DNA of 64,000 nt, from NCBI GenBank assembly GCA_024138025.1, contig JAMXBD010000696.1, forward strand, positions 496,001 to 560,000. Reading direction: 5' to 3'. Positions within the stretch are counted from its first letter, which is position 1. Every line of letters begins with the position of its first letter. Of the stretch, positions 1-11,905 are shown piece by piece. Source of the stretch: Combretum micranthum. Taxonomy: Eukaryota > Streptophyta > Magnoliopsida > Myrtales > Combretaceae. Made by a program: the position numbers and the translations under genes. Under the pieces are notes generated by a model. That model did not search any database. It saw nothing but the letters and a program-made list of their open reading frames with translations, and was not told where the DNA came from.

Positions 1-635
1 ACCAAGCGGTGGCTCTCCGGGTGCAATCAGACATGGCATCCTTCTTTAATTGCAGAATGGATGGGTATCAAGACACCTTATATGTACAAACGCATCGTCA
101 ATTCTATCGCAACTGTGTCATCTCGGGCACCATAGACTTCATCTTTGGTGATGCAGCTGCAGTAATTCAGAACTCCCTAATTATCGTCAGGAAACCGATG
201 GATAATCAACAAAACACGGTGACAGCACAGGGGAGAACGGATCCGCATGAAACAACAGGTCTGGTGATCCAAAACTGTAGAATTGTGCCTGAAGAGAAAT
301 TATACCCAGTGAGGACGCAGATACCCTCCTTCTTAGGAAGACCCTGGAAGGAATACTCAAGGACCGTAATCATGGAATCAACGATTGGAGACCTGATACA
401 ACCAGCGGGTTGGATGCCCTGGAATGGAAATTTTGCTCTCGACACGCTATACTATGTTGAGTATAATAACAAGGGCCCTGGTGCAAACACTAATGGCAGG
501 GTGAAATGGAAGGGTTACAAGGTGATAACAAATAAAAATGAGGCTCTTCAATTCACTCCTGGTCAATTTATACAAGGAACCCAGTGGTTACAAACCACCG
601 GTATGCCATACTTCCTTGGCTTGAAGAATGCTTGA
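1..635 (+). CDS. Pectin methylesterase (pectinesterase), C-terminal part, cut by window edge
   Basis: The reading frame is open from base 3, so the gene begins upstream of the window and only about 211 C-terminal residues are visible. Pectinesterases remove methyl groups from homogalacturonan in the cell wall. The family signature is complete over the visible part: QAVALRV at the left edge, GYQDTLY with the catalytic Asp, GTIDFIFG with the second catalytic Asp, and LGRPWKEYSR with the substrate-binding Arg and Trp. The C-terminal motif WKGYK and the ending typical of type-I plant enzymes are also present. Whether an N-terminal PMEI pro-domain exists cannot be seen. The resemblance is to the PME21/PME28/PME45-like group, but that subgroup call is from memory. 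The stop is TGA at 633-635. Confidence 0.93.
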   Translation, partial: QAVALRVQSDMASFFNCRMDGYQDTLYVQTHRQFYRNCVISGTIDFIFGDAAAVIQNSLIIVRKPMDNQQNTVTAQGRTDPHETTGLVIQNCRIVPEEKLYPVRTQIPSFLGRPWKEYSRTVIMESTIGDLIQPAGWMPWNGNFALDTLYYVEYNNKGPGANTNGRVKWKGYKVITNKNEALQFTPGQFIQGTQWLQTTGMPYFLGLKNA

Positions 636-2376
636 GAGTTCAAACAAGCTACGTCATCTCCACATTATTATTCACTACTTAGGATAACCTTGTAACTCAT
701 CACATGGATGTGAGGTTGGTTTTGTGGCCACCTGCCATGAATACAACAATTAACCTGCAAAACTCCTCTATAAACATGTTTTTTTGCTTTTGTTTGCTCT
801 CTCGTATAAAATAGTTTTAGTACATCCTTGTCATTGAAACCATTTGATACTAGCCTGAGTTTCGGTAATTGTCGATTCATTTTTCCCTTTTGATCATTGG
901 AGGAAGAGTCACCCTTTTCGTCAAGTTTTAGCTTTGTTTATCACATGCAGGGCCAACATTCTGTGCCTAAACAATTTTTTTTTAAAACTTATTTTACATG
1001 AATTGCTGGACAAAAGGCATCCATCGCTTGCAAGTAAGTTCTATTCGCCTTCCTTCCCTAACCCAACCATTAAATGAAAGCACAGCAACTGCCATATGCT
1101 GATATGAAAATGGCGAAAAGCAATCGCCATAGGATATAAAAAATTGCAGCTAATTTAAAATTCACTTGGCCTCAGCTCAGAAAATCCCACCTTGAGCTCA
1201 TTACTGCTTAACATAATGAACTTATCTACACCCTAGATCATAGCAAACAATAACCTTTAATGCTAGAAGTTGTCTTTGCTTTCCAGGATATAGTACTTAT
1301 CCAACTTTCATTGTACTGATGCTAAAGAAAAAAAGAGCAAAAACCCAATTCTTAGTAACCAAATAATTCTTTTCAAGAGTCTTCTAAATGCACACGTCTG
1401 AATACACCTGGAAGCAACAGATGAATTCAAAAAGTCCACCAGGCTGAATTTAAAGAAAAACTCCAAGGGCTGAAAGAATGCTACGTCTTAGATTTCAATG
1501 CTATAGACCAATGCAACAGTTGCACGAAAAGAAGCATCCAAGCTTCTAGCAACATATGAATAATAGAGTTAATAACAAGAGAAACCACAAGCTAGTTAAA
1601 TGTTACTACTTAAAACATAAGAAGGTCAATGTAATTTAGACAATCATGATGCAAAGTAGGCAAGAACATTGAAAATACGCCTATGACAAATCAAATCAAA
1701 TAGCAATGTGATAAAAAAGACAGGTATGATAGCTAGCCCTTCGATTTAATGAAATAAAATCACCCAAGACTGAAAATACTAAGCATATCATTTGCCTTCA
1801 AACCGATAAAATAACTCGCGAGGATGTGGGAGCTGCTCAAACAAGAGTAATCTCATGGATTCAACATCTACAACCATAAAACCCAACTCCCAGATATGTT
1901 CACAGTATAACTAAAACTAGATGCAGTTATTAGCACAGCTAGCTCAGAACTATTAGGAAAATTGATTTACAAGACATAATTAGGCTAATCGAATGCGATT
2001 CATATTGATACACTCCTCCTTCCAACGAAGACAGCATCAAAATTGCAAAGCTTTTTCCATTGAATTCGTCTCAACGAATGTCCAACGTACAAAGACCAGG
2101 ATCAAATCATTAAGCAGAACAAAGCAACCTGGTTTAACTAAAAATCAGATAAATGTACAAATTAACAAAAACTAACCAACTACTTGAGTAAAAAAAGACA
2201 AACCACATGATCCTCCTCCTAAACATGATATAACTCAATACAATAACCTTGTTCCACATTTCGATTCTACCTGACACCTAAAACCCGAATCCACTTCCAA
2301 CGGAACTTACAAAACTACACCAAAATCCAAAATCATAATCAATTCTATCTCGGCCCCAGATTACTTAAAACCGAGG
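636..2376. other. Intergenic region between pectinesterase and zinc-finger gene
   Basis: This stretch holds the 3' UTR of the pectinesterase just after 635 and the 3' flank of the minus-strand zinc-finger gene before 2377. Short open frames occur here, but none shows a recognisable domain. I see no transposon ends. Confidence 0.5.
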
Positions 2377-3207
2377 CTAAGTTTTCGACTGACTTCGCGA
2401 ACCAACACCCGAATGCAACCCATTAGCAACAGCAGCACCACCACCACCACCACCATTTGGTGTCTGCAACTGAGAAGATCCAATCCCAACACCATCTCTT
2501 TCTCTCTCTATACTTTGTTCATTACCCAAATTTAATCTTTTGATCCTATCTTTATCAAAACCCTTTGAATCTCTCTCTTTTTCCCTCAAAGCCATGTAAG
2601 CAACTCTCTCTAAAGCCTCCCTCGCTCTTTTCCTCGCTACAGCTGCCTCCTTTACTCTCCTCTCGGCTTCAAGCCTCGCCGAACTGGCGGCCTTACTCAT
2701 TACCGCCACGGCAATCTGGCAGGCGGCATAGAGCGCCTTAGCAGACCTCTTCTCGATCGATTTTGTAAGGTTATCGGTGCTTAATTCAGGATTAGAGTCC
2801 GAATTAGGGTTTCTAGGGTTTAATTTAAAGAAAGTAAAATTAGGGTTAGGGTTTTCGCAGGAAGGACAGAGGAAAGATTGGGGGTCCTTGAGGGAGTTGA
2901 TACAGGACTGGTGGGAAACCGAAGGACAGTTGAGGCACATGACATGGTGGTTGTGTCCGGAGGTGGTGGTAGCGCGTGGAGGAGGGGAGGCAGCGTCAAC
3001 GGGGTCGAAGACGTCGAGACAGAGAGGGCAGTAAAGACCACGAAAAGAGTTGAGGACGCAGTGGGTACAGAGGCGGCGATAGGAGGCCTTGTGGCGGACG
3101 TTGTGGAGGAGGAAAGGGTCGGGCTTCCCGCACTCGCCGCAGCGAGGTGGTGGTGGTGGGGGCTGAGGTGGCGACTGGAGAGGGCGGGAGTCGGTTGTCG
3201 GGGTCAT
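2377..3207 (-). CDS. PHD/RING-like zinc-finger protein with Ala-rich helical segment, single exon
   Basis: The frame is open up to 3264, but I chose the ATG at 3205-3207 (MTPTTDSRPL) because the upstream extension is low-complexity 5' leader; this gives 276 residues. After a Pro-rich stretch comes a Cys-rich module: CGEC, LCTHC, YCPLC, then VMCLNC, an HQSC step and FLCPSC. This matches paired zinc-ligand spacing of PHD/RING-type fingers. Next follow an Asn/Pro-rich linker, a charged Ala/Arg/Glu helix (around ARLEAERRVKEAAVARKRAR) and a Gly-rich, Ser-rich tail. Plant proteins of this build are usually annotated only as PHD-finger or RING/FYVE/PHD family proteins; target and partners are unknown. 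From memory, Arabidopsis has a PHD-finger gene next to organellar L3 and CRSH, which fits this location. Confidence 0.78.
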   Translation of the reverse strand: MTPTTDSRPLQSPPQPPPPPPRCGECGKPDPFLLHNVRHKASYRRLCTHCVLNSFRGLYCPLCLDVFDPVDAASPPPRATTTSGHNHHVMCLNCPSVSHQSCINSLKDPQSFLCPSCENPNPNFTFFKLNPRNPNSDSNPELSTDNLTKSIEKRSAKALYAACQIAVAVMSKAASSARLEAERRVKEAAVARKRAREALERVAYMALREKERDSKGFDKDRIKRLNLGNEQSIERERDGVGIGSSQLQTPNGGGGGGAAVANGLHSGVGSRSQSKT

Positions 3208-4321
3208 TTGTATACGGGTGGCATTTGAATTTTGAAAATATTTTAGAGAGAGAGAGAGAAACAAAAATAGAGGGAGAATATTCTTGTTTTGGTTTAGAGG
3301 GATGGGTTAATATATATATATATATATATATTAGACTATTCATATTATCTATTTTCTTGGGAAATGGTGAATTGGAAAATAAGAGATTTCTGTGTTTTTT
3401 TCTTTTTATATATTTTTCTTTTTCTTTTTAGTTTTGTCTTTCCACAATAACAATTTTTTTTAAAAAAATTTCAGTGTGTCTTTTTTTTCTGGCCATTTCA
3501 GTGTGTCCTTGAGTTCGTAAAATTTTTGGGTAAATTGCAAAATAATTATATATATATATATATATATATTTCTATATATTTTAGAACGTTCATAAAGAGG
3601 TTGTCTGCGTTTTGTTCGTTAATTTCTTTTTCCTAATGGCAACATGTGTTCTATAAGTGTTAGATTTAATCCTAAATTTACATCCACACCACCGTAAGTA
3701 ATAAGAGGAAAATTGAATTTCGATTCAACAAAAATGTAAATGACCGAAAATACTTACAAAGCCTAAGACTCCCAGTCTAGTCTATGAAGACCAAAGAAGA
3801 ATGTCACAAGATAGAAAAAAGAAAGAGTATGCTGGCTAAAAGAAAAGGATTGTAATAATCATTATAATATTTACTTGGTATAAAAATAAAATAAATAATT
3901 ATTAGAGTAAATAAGCAAATATTTATAATCTCTTTTGTTTTTATTATAGAGAGGATATAATTATATAAATAATATTTTTAAAACAAGAATATTTATAATA
4001 AAGTTGAAAAATAAATCATTGAATGATAATTTAAGACATGAAAACATGAAATTCATCATTTCACATAATACTACCTGATTATGAATTAATATTCCTCTCA
4101 ACTGAATATCATAATAACAGCTTTACGTAAAATGAAAATGGTATGAATAATTATTTATATAAAGTGAACAGACTATAAGAAAATTACTTAGCGAATAAGA
4201 GTCATATTAGCTAGTCTAAATAAGCTAAATTAAATATAATTACATCAAATAAATTTAATAAAAATTAAGAAAAGAATTAAATAAAAACAAAGAAAAGTCA
4301 TGACTAGAAAGACTTCAATGA
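3208..4321. other. AT-rich upstream region of the zinc-finger gene, with (TA)n tracts
   Basis: This stretch contains the 5' leader with a GA repeat (about 3246-3260), a (TA)n run near 3310-3332 about 105-125 bases upstream of the start codon, poly-T tracts, and another (TA)n run near 3547-3570. The first (TA)n run could act as a TATA region for the minus-strand gene, but this is inference. No gene is recognised. Confidence 0.45.
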
Positions 4322-4329
4322 TACTAACT

Positions 4330-4771
4330 ATGAGTGTAAACAAACCAAATTGGTTCACAAACTATTTGAGCTTAACTTGATACTTACTCGAATTTGATTC
4401 AAAAATAGTTGAGTCAAACTCAATCTCGAGCTACTCGAATAGTTTATCAATATGAGCTTAAGCATTATTTTTTTAACTCAATTAGCTTCAAGCGTAATCA
4501 AGCTCTATTAGTTTGAGTTGAGTATAAATATTGATCGAGCTAAAATCGACTCTAGGCATTCATATCACTTAAATTAAAATAAAAAAGAAATTTAATGAAT
4601 TGAGCATGAAAGAGCTTAACTGAGCCGAACTCAAGCTTATATAATGTTACTTTGAGTCAAACTCGAGTTTAAAATTTTAAATTCGGTCGAACTCAAACTT
4701 TGAAATTTCGAGTCAAGCTCAAGCTCAAAAACAACATTGTACCATTTGGCTCGACTTGTTTGTAGCCTTAC
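4330..4771. mobile_element. hAT-type MITE (442 bp) with 8-bp target-site duplication
   Basis: The ends are imperfect inverted repeats: GAGTGTAAACAAACC at the left, and the reverse complement of the right end reads AAGGCTACAAACAAGTC. The 8-bp TACTAACT flanks the element perfectly at 4322-4329 and 4772-4779, the length expected of hAT insertions. The body is rich in GAGCT/CTCGAA-like motifs, as in common plant non-autonomous hAT families. There is no coding capacity. Confidence 0.8.
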
Positions 4772-5084
4772 TACTAACTGATTGTCAACCCAGTTGAACC
4801 TGACGTGGTTTTAGAAACGATCCAATTTAATTGCTTTATTTTAGCTTCATGACTCTTAATTCTCTAATATATCTAGGTCAAATTGCCTTACCGGTTTTAT
4901 AATATTAACAAATACCAATATATAAATAATTTTACAAAACTACATTATTACCACCTTTTTGTCTAAAAAAAAAAACTATTCTTATATGGGGCATATTAAA
5001 TTTTTTTCTTAATTTTCTAGGGTGACTTTGCATGAAGTGAAATAGTCAAATAGATTGAAGAAAAAGAAGAAAAAACTAATGATA

Positions 5085-5165
5085 TTATAGTTTAGTGGCA
5101 TCTTCATGAACTTTTAAACAAGAGATTCTAGATTCGAATCCTTTTTTCTTATTATAATGACCAAA
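5085..5165 (+). repeat. tRNA-derived SINE-like head with A and B boxes
   Basis: TAGTTTAGTGG (5088-5098) matches a Pol III A box and GATTCGAATCC (5131-5141) matches a B box. They are spaced as in tRNA-related SINEs. There is no foldable mature tRNA, and the flanks are AT-rich. This could be a short SINE remnant or a tRNA pseudogene. Confidence 0.4.
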
Positions 5166-5484
5166 AAAATATTGAAAAAGAAAAAGACATAAAAGTGTTA
5201 GAATGTTGGCTTGTCATCCAACAGGCAACAATCATAATGCTGATGGACAATCACGCTTTGCACGAAAAAATGAGCAGGAAAACTTGGCTTTGGCTTTGCA
5301 TAGTACGATTGGTGGCTAAAGTATGTCTTTTAGTGACAAGTGGTATGAGAATTGTAAATTATCAACTACTGCCACTTGATCAACATGGCATATGAGCACT
5401 CCTTTTAGTCAAATGATTTTTTTGTCGAAATAAATAGCTGGGAGAGAGTATGTATGTTGCGTATGGACCTGTAAAAAGGACCAC

Positions 5485-5700
5485 TCAATATTGTGGAGGA
5501 AAGTTCCTCTTAGTGAACTTTCTACCATATTATTGTCTCAATAATTAAAAATGTGCCACAAGTTATAATTTAATTTTAGTTGTTCTGTATTTTTTTAAAG
5601 TAAAAATAAATAACACGTGGTATATTATTTGCTGAGACAATAACATGATAACAAACCCGATACAGCAAATATTCCTTCCAATAATGTTGAGGATATTGAA
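5485..5700. mobile_element. Fold-back MITE (about 215 bp)
   Basis: The two halves are imperfect inverted repeats. TTATTGTCTCA on the left (around 5530) is mirrored by TGAGACAATAA on the right (around 5635), and the similarity extends towards both ends (TCAATATTG versus CAATAATGTTGA). There is no coding content and the superfamily is not assigned. Confidence 0.55.
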
Positions 5701-6512
5701 CTAGCTTTTTTGTTAAAGATAAGTGAGTAATAGAACCCAAAGATTCACAAAACAAAAACCATCAAGCTCAGCTCAGTTCTACTTTGAGTGTAAATATACA
5801 TGGTCGTGCGGGTGTTCAAAAGCTAGTTCCAACATAACATAGATTCCATGCATCTTGCTATTCATGAGGAAGTTTTTATTTACTTTTGATCCACAAGTTT
5901 AGCTCCACTAACAGCTTGTATAAGCGAATTATGATTTTTGGCATATCCAATTTTGATGTTAGGTAGGGTTTAGAGCTAACTCATATCGGTAGAAAATTAC
6001 CTGTGATAAGAACTTTATGAACTTAGGAAGAAAAATTTTCATGGTCCCATTACTAAAATGCCCCAAAAATTATTTTGCAACAAGGGGCAAAAAGACATTT
6101 TATTTTTGGATTTTCTTTAAACATGATAAAGAATTGACTATTTTTGTTCAAATATCACAAAAACCCACAAAATATATTGGTTATAAATCTTTGTTGTCAT
6201 TGTTGTGTAATTGCTTCAGTTGGACAGAGTTTGTCGCTCCTAATTGTTTCATTTTTTTCCCACTAATCTATAATTAAACATATTTTTAAGAAGTTCAAGC
6301 ATCGTCATGGTATAAAACTGGTCTATATTAAGATTAAGAGTTATTGTAAACATAATATCTATGTAATTTTATACAAGCAATATCATTTACTTATAAAAAA
6401 ATGTACAATACAATAAGAATAGGACATGATAATATAGTGAATATTACATCAACAAACTCAAACATAAAGAATTCTTTTCCTATCAGCCAAAGGTCAGTCT
6501 AGACCTCCTAGA
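5701..6512. other. Intergenic, nothing recognised
   Basis: AT-rich sequence with one 86-codon open frame (6017-6277) that shows no recognisable motif. No element ends were found. Confidence 0.4.
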
Positions 6513-6915
6513 AAAAAATAATTATTAAAATAGGATTTATATCAAATTAATTACTAAAATAGATCTTGAAAATCACATTGGGAATGCAAATTACGTGAAG
6601 AAAAAATTCGCACATAAAATATGCAAGTTCCAAATTTGCCATGCATTCCTAATGTGTGAAACACAGGCACGGAAAAAGTTAAACTTGCTCTTAGCAAGTC
6701 TTAATCCATCAATCTCTTACAAAAGAGCACACATCTTAACCAACCAAGCTAAATCAAATTTCAATCATTTAATCCATCAAAATATATTTAAATTATAATA
6801 ATATGACTCATATATTAAATACGCAATGCTGAACTCGCATGCTTGATATGCAAACTTGGTAGGTTATTTTGATAACTAAATTTAATAATGGCTTATTTTA
6901 ATAATTAAATTTAAA
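6513..6915. mobile_element. MITE-like inverted-repeat element (about 400 bp)
   Basis: The left end contains AATTATTAAAATAGG (around 6520) and the reverse complement of the right end contains AATTATTAAAATAAGCC. Both continue with AAATT and AAAATA blocks at matching spacing over roughly 55 bp. It lacks coding potential. The exact ends and the TSD are not resolved. Confidence 0.5.
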
Positions 6916-7242
6916 AAGAATCCTAAAACCACAAAAAAGTCTTTTCCTATCAGCATCTGCAACAACATTCGATGCTAGGATGATAAAAGAGGAAATAAAA
7001 AAGGGAGAAAGTGTTATAAGGCAATTATGTAAGTGCATGATGTCAACGATGTGGATTCTTAAGGCGATGATGACTGGCCTTTACCAATCATAAAAGAGCC
7101 ATGCTAATTATAAACTAAACTATGGAGTAATTGGTCCTTCCTTAATAATTCAAATTTTACATTGGTCGATAAATAAACATAATCCAAAATATTGTTTATA
7201 TCATGTATACAAGATACTTGAATTATTATGTGACCTAAATAA

Positions 7243-7815
7243 AGAGGAGGCTGAGGTTTTACGAATCTAATTATTTGACAACTATAAGATTGGTGGGAGG
7301 TCTAACTATACAAGTGATACATGGAGTGAATATTAGTGTTTTAGGAGTCAATAAACATTATATAGTCACAAAGGTTAAGTTAGGATGGTTTTACATGTCT
7401 TAAAATTACTCTCTAATTCATTTTTAAGGGAAGGAAGAGTTATGAGAAGATCTATGTACAAGTAATTTTAATGAAATTTGGAATATCATGAGACAAATGG
7501 TGGAAGAGAGAGGAGTTAAGGTTTCACAAATCTTATTATTTGACAATTATAAGATTGGCAAGAGGGTTAACTATACAAAGGACACATGAAGTGAATGTTA
7601 GTGTTTCTGGAACCAATAAACACTGAATGGTCACAAAGGTTAAGTTAGGAGGCCGTTACATGTCTTAAAATTACTATCCAATACATTTTTAAGGAAAGGA
7701 AGAGCTACGAGAGGATCTAGTTTTGTTGTCTCAAACTTTAATAGGTCATTGGAATTTGTACAGGTAATTTGAATGAAGTTTGGAAGATCATGAGAAAATG
7801 GTGGAAGAGAGGGGG
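7243..7815. repeat. Tandem duplication, two copies of about 266-300 bp
   Basis: Copy 1 (about 7243-7508) and copy 2 (about 7509-7815) align over their whole length with frequent substitutions. Shared blocks include CACAAAGGTTAAGTTAGGA and ACATGTCTTAAAATTACT. The junction falls in a repeated TGGTGGAAGAGAG motif. Function and family are unknown. Confidence 0.7.
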
Positions 7816-8099
7816 TTTGAGACCATTGGAGGGGTTTAGAAGGATGATTTCTATACTAATTTCAGGATTTGTGTTAATGAAGACAAAAATGTACATAGAT
7901 GAATAAGCGATTTTTAGTGTGCTTTTACGTTTGTTTGTTTAATTTTTTTTCCTAACCATTGCTATGTTTGTTAAAGAAAGATGATTGATGTACTTTTTAT
8001 ATTGATTGGTTGGACGTGTACCATAAATCTCAAGTAGAACGTACCTCATTACTTGGTTATAATCATATTGTTATTATGATTGACACATGTAAGTATGAG

Positions 8100-8263
8100 T
8101 TCAAAGATTATAGATGAGTTGGATTTGAAAATGTATAGAGATTGTAAGTAAAAAATAAAAGGTAGGGTTTTTTATAGTCTTTGTTCAAAGATTATAGATT
8201 ATTTGGGTTTGAAAATGTATAGAGATTGCAAGTAAAAAATAAAAGGCAGGGTTTTTTATAGTC
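8100..8263. repeat. 84-bp tandem duplication, two copies
   Basis: Copies start at 8100 and 8184 with TTCAAAGATTATAGAT and end with AGGGTTTTTTATAGTC. They differ at only a few positions, so this is a younger duplication than the one at 7.2 kb. Confidence 0.8.
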
Positions 8264-10199
8264 GCTACTATCTAGCAAAAACTTATAACTAGTGACAATC
8301 TTACCAGGTGGGGTAAGGTTCTAGATCCTATCAATAAAGCAGAGATAAAAAGGCTTATGAAAAAACTTGGTTTGCTTGGTAGTCAAGATGACACGGGACG
8401 GAAAGTGTAAAGATAACAGGAAATCAATCACAATGATTGAATTCCAAATCAAGATGCAAAGATTGCAGCTTTGTCAAGAAATACTCTCAAATCGAGTCTC
8501 AAATAAGATAAAATGTTCCAAGAAACATAAACTAGGGTTTCCGAACTATTTATAGGCATAAGAGGTCCTAAAAACGATAATAAAGAAAAATAACTCTGAT
8601 AATTAAAAGCTGGAATAAAAGCTGACAGCTTAAAGGCGAAACGTCAGGCGGCTTAAATATAGGCCGACACTTAAGCCAGCAGCCTATATCTCTAAGCCGG
8701 CAACTTATATTCCTAAGCCGGCCGCTTATTACCCAGCGTTGCAAGTTCCCATCAAGGTCGGCCTTTTTAAGGACAGTAGCCTTCATTCCTGTGCTTCCAG
8801 GGTCGCTTCTTGGCTCATAAACACGTCGGTTATCTCATCTATATCACAAGAACACACAAATGAAGAAGATGCAAATTGCTTAAATTAACAAGTTGTAAGG
8901 AAAAAAAGAGTTGTATTGACATCAAAGGTTGAAAATAAATTTGGCTTAGTTATGGAGACCTCATTACATTTTTCTTTATCACACTACCCGTAGCAGGTGT
9001 CAAAAAGCTAAACATTAAAAACTAGGGATTTAAGTACATTGTGGTTAGAGCAAGAACTACATAATACTAATACTAATGCTTTTGTCAGGTTTTATGACAA
9101 GTTGTACCTTGGGGGGCCGAATAAAATATTTGGAGTTTGTTTCAATTAGGTGGATAGTATTTTCACAAGAGAAGATAATAAGTTACTGTAGGCGTATGTT
9201 ATATTGGAAGATGTGAAGGTATAGGAAGCTTTAGGGCTGGATAGATTTTCAAAAATATTTTATTAGAATTATCAATAATTCATTGGCTTTTTCTCTTTAA
9301 ATTATTTTCCAATTTCTTTAAAGTTCACGAATTTAATTTTAAATCCTAACGTCCCTAATCCTAAGTTCCTTATGCTTGTTAGCTTCATGAGCGTGATCAA
9401 GTATTCTAGAAGTCTAAAACATTCTATTTAAGGGGTATTATAGCTAATTAGAAGTGGTGAAGAAGTGAGTGCACGTAGATAATTAGATTCTTGTATTCTT
9501 AAGTTCAAACTACAAGGTTTTATCAAGATTCCTCATTGGATAGATTAGTTAGCTCCTTGTTAAACAAAGAGAAAGAATATGGGATTTAGGTCGTATATAA
9601 TTTTTTATACCAAAAGTAGAGAAAAGAAGGATGAGTGAGATATCTACACAGTGAATTTGTCTTATAGGTAACTAATAATGAGTAGGTTAAACCAAATATT
9701 ATTGAGAGTTGCCAGACTTATTGATGAGTGAATGGAATGACTAGTGAATCTTGTATGTTCATTCTAGGATTGTCATCTTACGGTTACAAAATCGTTACTG
9801 CTAATGTGTAATCTACATCATAAATGAGTTACTTAAAACTTCAATTGCGTTTGTCGTGAGCTAAAGAGACAAAGGAGCATGCACTACTTTTGTACATCTA
9901 GGTCAAATTATTAAAAAAAAAAAAGTGAGATGATAGGATCATGGAGATTGGCTAATTTTTTTTGTTTTTTTTTTTGCCATCGTAAAAATGAAGAAAAGCT
10001 AGAATTACTTATAGGTGCTAAAACTTTTAGCTAGACTAGTGTAAGGGTATACGCCAAGCTGGAGTTTTGGATACACATAGAGATGTACTAAACTTGTTGG
10101 TAATATAAGAAAGTTGTGGTTAGAATGGTGAAAATGAATGATAAAATCAAAGTTAATTAATTATAAGCTACATGACTCAATGTTTGATCAATAGGGCCC
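8264..10199. other. Intergenic, with short TAAGCCGGC-like repeats
   Basis: Mostly AT-rich sequence without recognisable genes. At 8640-8725 a short stretch repeats TAAGCCGGC-like motifs four times, giving it higher GC than its surroundings. A poly-A tract lies near 9910 and a poly-T tract near 9960. Confidence 0.4.
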
Positions 10200-10900
10200 G
10201 CTTGCACAAATTAATAAACAACATCGGTTCTTATTATGTTAAGTGTAGGATTGAAATCAAAATGGAATAGTGATTCGAGTTTCACTCTATGATAGGCTTA
10301 ACTCGATTAAGACTCAATAAGCCCAATACTAGTAAAGTAGATTGCCTACAGCATTCTTACACACCATGAAGCCCCTCAGACTATCTCGACCCATAGGTTC
10401 TACTACATCGGTCTAGCCTCCTTAGTATATTTAAAGACTCAAACTAAGATCATCCTTAACTAAGCTCCTTCTCTCTTGTTTAGCTTCCGGTTGAATAACA
10501 TCTCCTTAGATCTCCATACCACCATGGGGGTATACCACACCTCATCGGTTGACTACATCTCTACGAAGGTACTTTAAACCTCTCTAAGGGTACCCCAAAG
10601 GAATCAGTCTCAACTCTTGTTCGACCACCCTCCACACATGACCACAACCACCACATTAAGTCTAGGTCGGCTACTAACTAGGGATATGCCACATAAATAG
10701 CACTTGAGAGCTCAAGGTAAAAGCATCTAAGCTAATTTAATCTAGACTTATTATTTATTAATGATCTTACACTTATTTAAGCATCAAAGTAGCCGCATCG
10801 AATAACCCTCGGTGCACCACTAACGAGCTTTCTTTGGTTACAGGCCTAACAAAGCTCTACTTGTGAACTATCACCTGCAACACACTCCTTTTCCATGTCT
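10200..10900 (+). mobile_element. Possible LTR fragment of a Ty3/gypsy element
   Basis: This stretch is richer in C than its flanks. Near 10780-10850 it carries a TTTAAGCATCAAAGTAGCC ... CCTCGGTGCA ... GGTTACAGGC series that resembles the U5 region of Tat-like gypsy LTRs. No paired LTR, primer site or TSD was found, so the call rests on memory of this motif. Confidence 0.3.
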
Positions 10901-11672
10901 AAATGCACTATTTCAAAGCTAACATTGCAAATTTTCATAATTCACAATTCCAAATTTGAAGAAGAATCCACTTCTACTTTTGAGAAGAGAAATCGCAATT
11001 TCATTTCTGCTATCATTAATTATATGTAATTATATTAACTCCTTATCTTATTTGAAATATCCTAAAAAAATGCATTTATAATTAAGGATAGAGAAGTAAT
11101 TTTAATTTTTATTATAAGGACAAAGTTGCCCATTGATGACAAATTTTAAATAACACTTTGGTTACCTAACATATTTTCTTTGTTCTTTTCTTCCTTCTTT
11201 CCATCGTATTTCTACAAAAAAAAAACCTTCGTTTATGTTACCATATTAGATTCTTGAAGAAATTTTGGAAAACAACTCAAGTGAAATCCTTTTGTGTCTC
11301 CTACTATTTGTCTAACAAAAGGAATCTTGGAAACAAAGATTTTGACATCTTTATGTTGATATTAAGATTTGACGGGAGAAACCAAACATTTGTTAGGAAG
11401 AATTTGAAGGATCTTTAATAATAAAAAGGAATTGAGAAATGGGAACATAAATAATTGATGGAATTTGAAGGTAATGTGAGTTCTTTGCAAAAGTACCATC
11501 TTTTGTTTGCAAGATTCAATATTTATGCAAGTTTTCTTATGATAGGTGTTTGGGCTTTGAAGAAGTGTTGAATTTGGATCATTAGTTGTGTTTTTAATGT
11601 TAAGAACAGATAAAATCGGTGCTTTGAAAAAATCGCATGAAAGATCTTATTTTTAGTCATGCACGACCTTGT

Positions 11673-11905
11673 CCACTGCTCTTGCGGAATGGTTGTGTAC
11701 TTTGAAAATGCTTTCTGCACAATTTTTGTCTTCTAGAAAACCCCCTTGCACAGTTTGTGCAAAATGTTTGTATACTTTAAAAATGCTTTTTGCTTGCTTT
11801 TTGTCTTATGCACCACCCCCCTCCACGGCTTGTGTAGAATGGTCATGTACAATATGTTCCTACGTAGCCTTATGCACCGCTTGTGTTGAAGCTTATGCAC
11901 AACTC
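11673..11905. repeat. Tandem repeat with about 75-bp unit, near 3 copies
   Basis: Copies start at 11673, 11749 and 11823, with a partial copy near 11876. Each begins CAC-G-CTTGTG-like, continues with GTGTACTTTGAAAATGCTTT-like sequence and ends in a C-rich CACCCCCCTC-like tract. The 84-codon open frame across it is a by-product of the repeat. Confidence 0.65.

Noticed and set aside
2800..2855. TTTAGGG-like telomeric repeats
   Set aside because: They encode the Asn/Pro-rich linker of the zinc-finger protein on the minus strand; only a few degenerate units, so not an interstitial telomere.
2777..3431. Several overlapping frames on both strands across the zinc-finger gene
   Set aside because: Shadows of the Pro-, Gly- and Cys-rich coding sequence; the minus-strand frame has the coherent zinc-ligand pattern.
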